This document shows, in pieces, positions 31,401 through 34,457 of a stretch of DNA of 34,457 nucleotides. The notes beneath the pieces are model-generated. The model had not been told where the DNA came from. It did no database searches and saw only the letters and a program-made list of their open reading frames with translations. The first letter of the stretch is position 1. Every line of letters begins with the position of its first letter. The stretch is from DASZMJ01 sp035551935 (lineage in GTDB: Bacteria > Planctomycetota > Planctomycetia > Isosphaerales > Isosphaeraceae). Location of the stretch: NCBI GenBank assembly GCA_035551935.1, contig DASZMJ010000456.1, positions 1-34,457 of the forward strand. Direction: 5' to 3'. A program made the translations under genes and the position numbers.

Positions 31401-31895
31401 CAACCGCATCGTGAAATACGGCCGGCGGTCGGCCAGAGTGCCCAGCTCGTGCACCGGGACGACGCCCGGGTGCTGGAGCTGGCCGCAGATCTGCGCCTCC
31501 TCGACGAACCGCCGCACCAGCTCGGGATCGTCGCGTCGCGATTCGAGCAGGACCTTCAACGCGACGTCGCGGCCGAGGTCGCGGTCGCGCGCGCGGACGA
31601 CCAGGCCCATGCCGCCACGCCCCAGCTCGTCGAGCAGCTCGTAGCGCAGCGAGGTCACCCTCGCCCCGGCCCCTTCCGCCGCGGTCGTCGGCGCCTCGAG
31701 GGGCCGGATGGTGCGAGTCTTCCGATCCGACCCGGCGCCGGACGGCGGCGCCGCCGTGCTGAGGCCGTCCTCGTCGCGCAACGCCACCCCCGGCACCGCG
31801 AAGGGGCCGGCCAGCGTCGACAGCGGCGGTGTCGAGCCGGCCCCGTCCGTCGGCACGCGCCCCGACACGTGATCCTCGTCTCCCGGCGTCGTCAT
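28467..31895 (-). CDS. Membrane-anchored Ser/Thr protein kinase with TPR repeats
   Basis: This protein of about 1142 residues has a cytoplasmic kinase domain (about 85-370): Gly loop GRGGMG (92-97), Lys114 (ALKVL), catalytic loop HRDLKPAN (209-216), DWG (229-231) in place of DFG, and GTPAYMAPEQ. A juxtamembrane coiled-coil-like Ala/Glu/Arg stretch follows, then one membrane helix (about 428-450, VGLAASILALVVLGGGGGAYLL), and then a large outer or periplasmic region with six 34-residue TPR units (725-928). The C-terminal tail contains AATRLYESTFAADPKFAEDL, a block I associate with planctomycete kinases. It phosphorylates proteins in response to signals probably sensed by the TPR side. The ATG at 31895 is preferred; frames open to 31964 (MRSRRDSG or MMMFERE) are possible. 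It is divergent from the glcD-like gene across 212 bases. Confidence 0.93.
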   Translation of the reverse strand: MTTPGDEDHVSGRVPTDGAGSTPPLSTLAGPFAVPGVALRDEDGLSTAAPPSGAGSDRKTRTIRPLEAPTTAAEGAGARVTSLRYELLDELGRGGMGLVVRARDRDLGRDVALKVLLESRRDDPELVRRFVEEAQICGQLQHPGVVPVHELGTLADRRPYFTMRLVKGETLSALLRARPDPGHDRPRLLGILEAACQTVAYAHARGVIHRDLKPANVMVGAFGVVQVMDWGLAKVLTRDGDAVAAPEAAADLSVIMTDRGDSGEHASRAGAVMGTPAYMAPEQARGEVHLVDERADVFGLGAILCDFLTGAPAFVGRSTAEVHRKAALGDVADALARLASCDADPELLSLARDCLAPERDDRPRDAGAVAGRMTAYLAGVQDRLRAAEIERAAAQARAEEEVTRRALADSLAQEARARAASEARRRRATVGLAASILALVVLGGGGGAYLLQQRRVRQLRVNLAFDEVGRLRDLAARDPDGDVSKWHDAQDSLRHVDDLLAGLADARVRARFDALSRELAAATAAAEADRSLIDELDEIRTADFEEGRRDRADVDYVATFRAAGLDADRRGPESVGSAIARRPPGVALAIASALDDWSRLRRDLHRPAVEWRRPLAAARAADPDPWRRGLRDALERGDLAALRHLADGAGLDRQPSASLVLLGLSLDALRDHSRAQAVLNAAVRAHPADFWAHRALAAIGHDAEPPRYEEALRHLTATLALRPNSPASHARFGDVLRHLGRPAEAVAEHREALRLRPDNPAAHNGLGLALDGLGRPAEAVAEFKEALRLRPEYPEVHNNLGNALGNLGKPAEAVVEYEEALRLRPDNPGARYNLGNSLQALGKSAEAVAEFKEALRLRPEYPEAHVHLGLAFKDLGRHAEAVAAYKEALRLRPELPQAHANLGVSLYQLGDTAGASAEFRRARELVEPNSPMATSLNDLIRRTELEGAVMDRLPAGLPGLFRRAEAQARLVARLPGVLRGDDRPKNDAEAVAFASLAAKNGLHVAATRLYESTFAADPKFAEDLAAGHRHDAARAAARAGCGPGKDKPPPDEASRARLRKQALDWLKADLQGWRRSPTAGPKGVAQALRRWQAEPDLAGLRDADALARLPEDERRACRALWDDVAATLKAVGDAPKAVGAGP
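29112..29723 (-). repeat. Six 102-bp in-frame repeats encoding TPR units
   Basis: Six consecutive 34-codon units encode the pattern NLGxxLxxLGxxAEAVAEFKEAL plus RLRP. The two inner pairs are close to identical at DNA level over the EALRLRPEY / EALRLRPDN ends, and the CTCGGCGACCGCCTCGGC string recurs. Recent duplication or gene conversion within the gene is likely, and unit number may vary between strains. Confidence 0.85.
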
Positions 31896-32107
31896 CGGTG
31901 AACCCCGCTCGCGATATCCCTCTCTTTCGAACATCATCATGCCGGAGTCACGTCGGGATCGCACGGAAAAACCCCGCCGATTCGTCGCCCCGGGCGGCAG
32001 CCGGCGCCGTCCTCTCGCGCGGCCTTGCCGTGGCGGCCCGGGCGGGGCGTCTGGTAGGCTGTCGAAAGGGGTCCCCGCGGCAAGACGTTCGAGTAACGAG
32101 GCGCGTG

Positions 32108-33574
32108 ATGACGGCGGCGACGGCGGCGGCGAAGACGGACGCGAGGGGACTGGTCGCCGACCTGACCAAGGTCCTCGGGCCGGAGGGCCTGATCCATCAC
32201 AAGGACGAGATGATCGTCTACGAGTGCGACGGCTACGTCATCTCGAAGAACGTGCCGGACGTGGTGGTCTTCCCGACGAAAAAAGAACAGGTCGTCGAGG
32301 TCGTCAAGCTCTGCAACAAATATGATGTTCCGTTCGTCCCGAGGGGCGCCGGGACGAGCCTGGCGGGCGGGACGCTGGCGATCGGCGGCGGGGTGATGAT
32401 CTGCCTGACGAGGATGAAGCGGATCCTCGAGATCAACACGCGCGACCGCTATGCCCAGGTCGAGCCGGGGGTGGTCAACGTCTGGCTGACGAAATCCCTG
32501 GAAGGGACCGGCTTCCACTACGCGCCCGACCCGTCGAGCCAGGGGGCGTGCACCATCGGCGGCAACGTGGCCACGAACTCGGGCGGGCCGCACACGCTCA
32601 AGTACGGGGTGACGGTCAACCACGTCCTCGGGGTCGAATTGGTCCTGCCCGATGGGTCGGTCGTCCGCGCCGGCGGCACGGCCGAGGACCTGCCCGGGTA
32701 CGACCTGACCGGCCTGATCGTCGGCAACGAGGGGACGTTCGGCGTCGTGACCGAGGTCACCGTCGCCCTCACGCGCGACCCCGAGGCGGGCCGGACCTTG
32801 CTCGGGGTCTTCGACGGCGTCGACGCGGCGACGGAGACGGTCTCGGACATCATCGCGGCGGGGATCGTGCCGGCGGCCCTGGAGATGCTCGACACGCTCA
32901 TGATCAACGCCGTCGAGCAGGCGTTCGGCTTCGGCTTCCCGACCGACGCCGGCGCGATCCTGATCATCGAGGTCGACGGCCTCGACGCCGGCCTCGACCG
33001 CCAGGCCGAGGCGATCGCGGCGATCGTCCGCGGCCGCGGCGGCTCGGTCGCGCGGTCGATCGCCTGGCGGACGCGCAAGGAGCCCGAGTACGTCGCGATC
33101 TGGAAGAGCCGCAAGTCCGCCTTCGGCGCCATCGGCCGGCTGGCCGCCAGCTACTGCACCCAGGACGGCGTCGTCCCCCGCACCAAGCTGCCGCACATCC
33201 TCCGCACCATCACCAGGATCGGCGAGCGCCACGGCCTCCGGATCGCCAACGTCTTCCACGCCGGCGACGGGAATATCCACCCGATCCTCCTCTTCGATGA
33301 ACGCGATCCCGCGCAGGTCGAGCGGGTCTTGCAGGCGAGCCACGAGATCCTCGACGAGTGCATCGCCGTCGGCGGCAGCGTGACGGGCGAGCACGGCATC
33401 GGCATCGAGAAGCTCGAGTTCATGCCCAAGTTGTTCGGGCCCGAGGACCTCGCCGCGATGGTCTCCCTCCGCGCCGCGTTCAACCCCGAGGGCCGCTGTA
33501 GCCCCTCGAAGATGCTCCCCGGCGGCGGCGGCTGCGTCGAGCGCACTTCCCCCGGTCGCCACGCGCCGGCGTGA
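32108..33574 (+). CDS. FAD-linked oxidase, glycolate oxidase GlcD-like
   Basis: This 488-residue flavoprotein of the FAD_binding_4 / FAD-oxidase C family (GlcD, D-lactate dehydrogenase type) oxidises a 2-hydroxyacid. The FAD-binding PRGAGTSLAGGTLAIGGGV (about 75-95), GNVATNSGGPHTLKYGVT and GLIVGNEGTFGVVTEV lie in the N-terminal half. The C-terminal half has VFHAGDGNIHPILLFD and GGSVTGEHGIGIEKLEFMP, with the active-site His residues. GAGG precedes the ATG by 8 bases; a GTG one codon upstream is also in frame. The GlcE and GlcF subunits are not adjacent, so it may act alone like a single-subunit D-lactate/glycolate dehydrogenase or with partners elsewhere. A hairpin follows the stop by one base. 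Link to the lactate-type genes of the island is possible but distant. Confidence 0.94.
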   Translation: MTAATAAAKTDARGLVADLTKVLGPEGLIHHKDEMIVYECDGYVISKNVPDVVVFPTKKEQVVEVVKLCNKYDVPFVPRGAGTSLAGGTLAIGGGVMICLTRMKRILEINTRDRYAQVEPGVVNVWLTKSLEGTGFHYAPDPSSQGACTIGGNVATNSGGPHTLKYGVTVNHVLGVELVLPDGSVVRAGGTAEDLPGYDLTGLIVGNEGTFGVVTEVTVALTRDPEAGRTLLGVFDGVDAATETVSDIIAAGIVPAALEMLDTLMINAVEQAFGFGFPTDAGAILIIEVDGLDAGLDRQAEAIAAIVRGRGGSVARSIAWRTRKEPEYVAIWKSRKSAFGAIGRLAASYCTQDGVVPRTKLPHILRTITRIGERHGLRIANVFHAGDGNIHPILLFDERDPAQVERVLQASHEILDECIAVGGSVTGEHGIGIEKLEFMPKLFGPEDLAAMVSLRAAFNPEGRCSPSKMLPGGGGCVERTSPGRHAPA

Positions 33575-33575
33575 A

Positions 33576-33602
33576 CGATCGCCCCGGGCAACGGGGCGAT
33601 CG
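33576..33602 (+). terminator. Terminator-like hairpin after the glcD-like gene
   Basis: An 11-bp perfect stem (CGATCGCCCCG / CGGGGCGATCG) with loop GGCAA starts one base after the TGA. It is very stable but lacks a U-tract, as is common in high-GC genomes. Probably it ends or punctuates transcription before the glycosyltransferase gene. Confidence 0.55.
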
Positions 33603-33624
33603 CCCCCGGGTGATCGCCGGGCCA

Positions 33625-33658
33625 CTGGACGCGACGGCGACTTTGTGATAACTTTCAC
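33625..33658 (+). promoter_or_regulatory. Candidate promoter and half-palindrome upstream of the glycosyltransferase
   Basis: CTGGAC (33625-33630) and GATAAC (33647-33652) are 16 bases apart and resemble weak -35/-10 boxes. They overlap GTGATAACTTTCAC (33645-33658), a GTGA...TCAC dyad in a short AT-rich patch. The ATG follows about 30 bases downstream. Confidence 0.3.
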
Positions 33659-33687
33659 GAAGTCACGTCGACGGGTCCAGGGGGGGC

Positions 33688-34457
33688 ATGTCGATGCACG
33701 TCTTGTTGATACCGGTCGGCAGTCACGGCGACGTCCATCCGTTCGTGGGCCTGGGGCAGGCGTTGCGGGCGCGGGGGCATCGGGTGACGTTCCTGATCAA
33801 CGAGTATTTCGGCCCGCTCGTGCGCGGCCGGGGGTTCGAGATGGTCTCCCTGGGGGAGGCGAGCCTCTTCGAGGAGGGCCTGCGCGACCCGGACCTCTGG
33901 GACCCGATGAAGGCCTTCCAGACGGTCGCCCGCATGACCGCCGAGCACGCGCGGCGCTCGTTCGAGGCGATCGAGCGGATCTACGAGCCCGGCGCGATGG
34001 TCGCGGTGGCGGGGACCCTGGCCTTCGGCGTGCGGCTGTCGCAGGAGAAGCTGGGCCTGCCGATGGCGACCGTGCACCTCCAGCCGAGCGTCTTCCACAG
34101 CGACTACGAGACGCCGGTCTATCCCCGGCTCGGGATGGTCTGCGGCTGGCCGCGATGGCTCAAGAAGCCGCTGTTCGACCTGATCTATCGTCGCATCGTC
34201 GACCCGCTCTATGCCCCCGCGCTCGACGCCCTCCGCGCCGAGATCGGCCTGCCGCCGTCGGGCCGCGACCTCTTCCGCCGCTGGCGTGACTCGCCGCGGC
34301 TGATCCTCGGCCTCTTCCCGCCCTGGTTCGGCCCGCCGCAACCCGATTGGCCCGCGAACGTGGTCCTGACCGACTTCCCGCTCTACGACGAGCGCGACGC
34401 GACCCCCTTGCCGCCTGGCCTCGACGCGTTCCTCGCCGATGGCCCGCCGCCGATCGC
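33688..34457 (+). CDS. GT1-family glycosyltransferase (UGT/MGT-like), 3' end beyond window
   Basis: The first 256 residues of a GT-B glycosyltransferase of the UDP-glucuronosyl/sterol/macrolide type are visible. The N-terminal half has VLLIPVGSHGDVHPFVGLGQ, the typical start with a catalytic His near residue 13, followed by ALRARGHRVTFL, PMATVHLQPSVFHS and the linker PPWFGPPQPDWPANVVLTDFPLYDE, given here as the region at about 221-245. The sugar-nucleotide-binding half lies outside the window. It transfers a sugar from a nucleotide donor to a lipid, sterol-like or polyketide acceptor. ATG 33688 follows a run of G; ATG 33694 two codons later is equally possible. It is separated from the glcD-like gene by a hairpin and probably has its own promoter. 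Confidence 0.9.
   Translation, partial: MSMHVLLIPVGSHGDVHPFVGLGQALRARGHRVTFLINEYFGPLVRGRGFEMVSLGEASLFEEGLRDPDLWDPMKAFQTVARMTAEHARRSFEAIERIYEPGAMVAVAGTLAFGVRLSQEKLGLPMATVHLQPSVFHSDYETPVYPRLGMVCGWPRWLKKPLFDLIYRRIVDPLYAPALDALRAEIGLPPSGRDLFRRWRDSPRLILGLFPPWFGPPQPDWPANVVLTDFPLYDERDATPLPPGLDAFLADGPPPI

Noticed and set aside
29172..31901. 909-codon plus-strand open frame opposite the kinase
   Set aside because: It mirrors the TPR repeats in antisense and has no recognisable domain.

Overview
The window looks like chromosomal DNA of a high-GC planctomycete, most likely from the Isosphaeraceae (Singulisphaera, Paludisphaera or Aquisphaera-like). This is inferred from gene content, not from a search. 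The lineage markers are two tandem DUF1592/DUF1552 operons with planctomycete-type CxxCH haem motifs, a giant PVC-type dehydrogenase/HEAT/cytochrome c protein, and a Ser/Thr kinase with a DWG motif, one membrane helix and TPR repeats. No tRNA, rRNA, CRISPR array or intact insertion sequence was seen.

Layout. (1) 1-1078, minus: an MbtH-like protein whose stop codon overlaps the start of a fatty acyl-AMP ligase that runs off the left edge. This looks like the first part of a lipopeptide or hybrid NRPS/PKS operon. (2) 1634-6183, minus: an aldo/keto reductase followed by a secreted PVC dehydrogenase with HEAT repeats, c-type haem and a PA14-like tail. (3) 6351-6628: a small basic ORF and a long perfect inverted repeat. 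(4) 6656-15339, minus: two paralogous DUF1592 (cytochrome-like) + DUF1552 (Tat-exported) gene pairs, separated by a MITE-like palindromic element. (5) 15632-16993: an SDR oxidoreductase convergent with an HD-domain hydrolase. (6) 17143-27962: a catabolic island with a tandem-domain cyclase/hydrolase, an MFS organic-anion transporter, a D-2-hydroxyacid dehydrogenase, an Ldh2-type dehydrogenase, an FAH-family hydrolase, a fused E1 alpha-beta 2-oxoacid dehydrogenase, its E2, an SDR lacking the usual catalytic Tyr, and a convergent HpcH/HpaI aldolase. (7) 28030-31895, minus: a possibly frameshifted small gene and the TPR kinase. (8) 32108-34457, plus: a GlcD-type FAD-linked oxidase and the start of a GT1 glycosyltransferase that runs off the right edge.

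How the genes may work together. The island in (6) has the parts needed to import an organic or sugar acid, hydrolyse a cyclic or amide bond, oxidise hydroxyl groups, split the chain (FAH hydrolysis and retro-aldol cleavage), and convert the resulting 2-oxoacid to an acyl-CoA. The substrate is unknown. No E3 subunit, sugar-acid dehydratase or local regulator is present. It resembles non-phosphorylative deoxy-sugar-acid pathways but matches none exactly, and it is the best candidate here for an undescribed system. The DUF1592/DUF1552 operons and the PVC dehydrogenase are probably exported redox machinery of unknown role.
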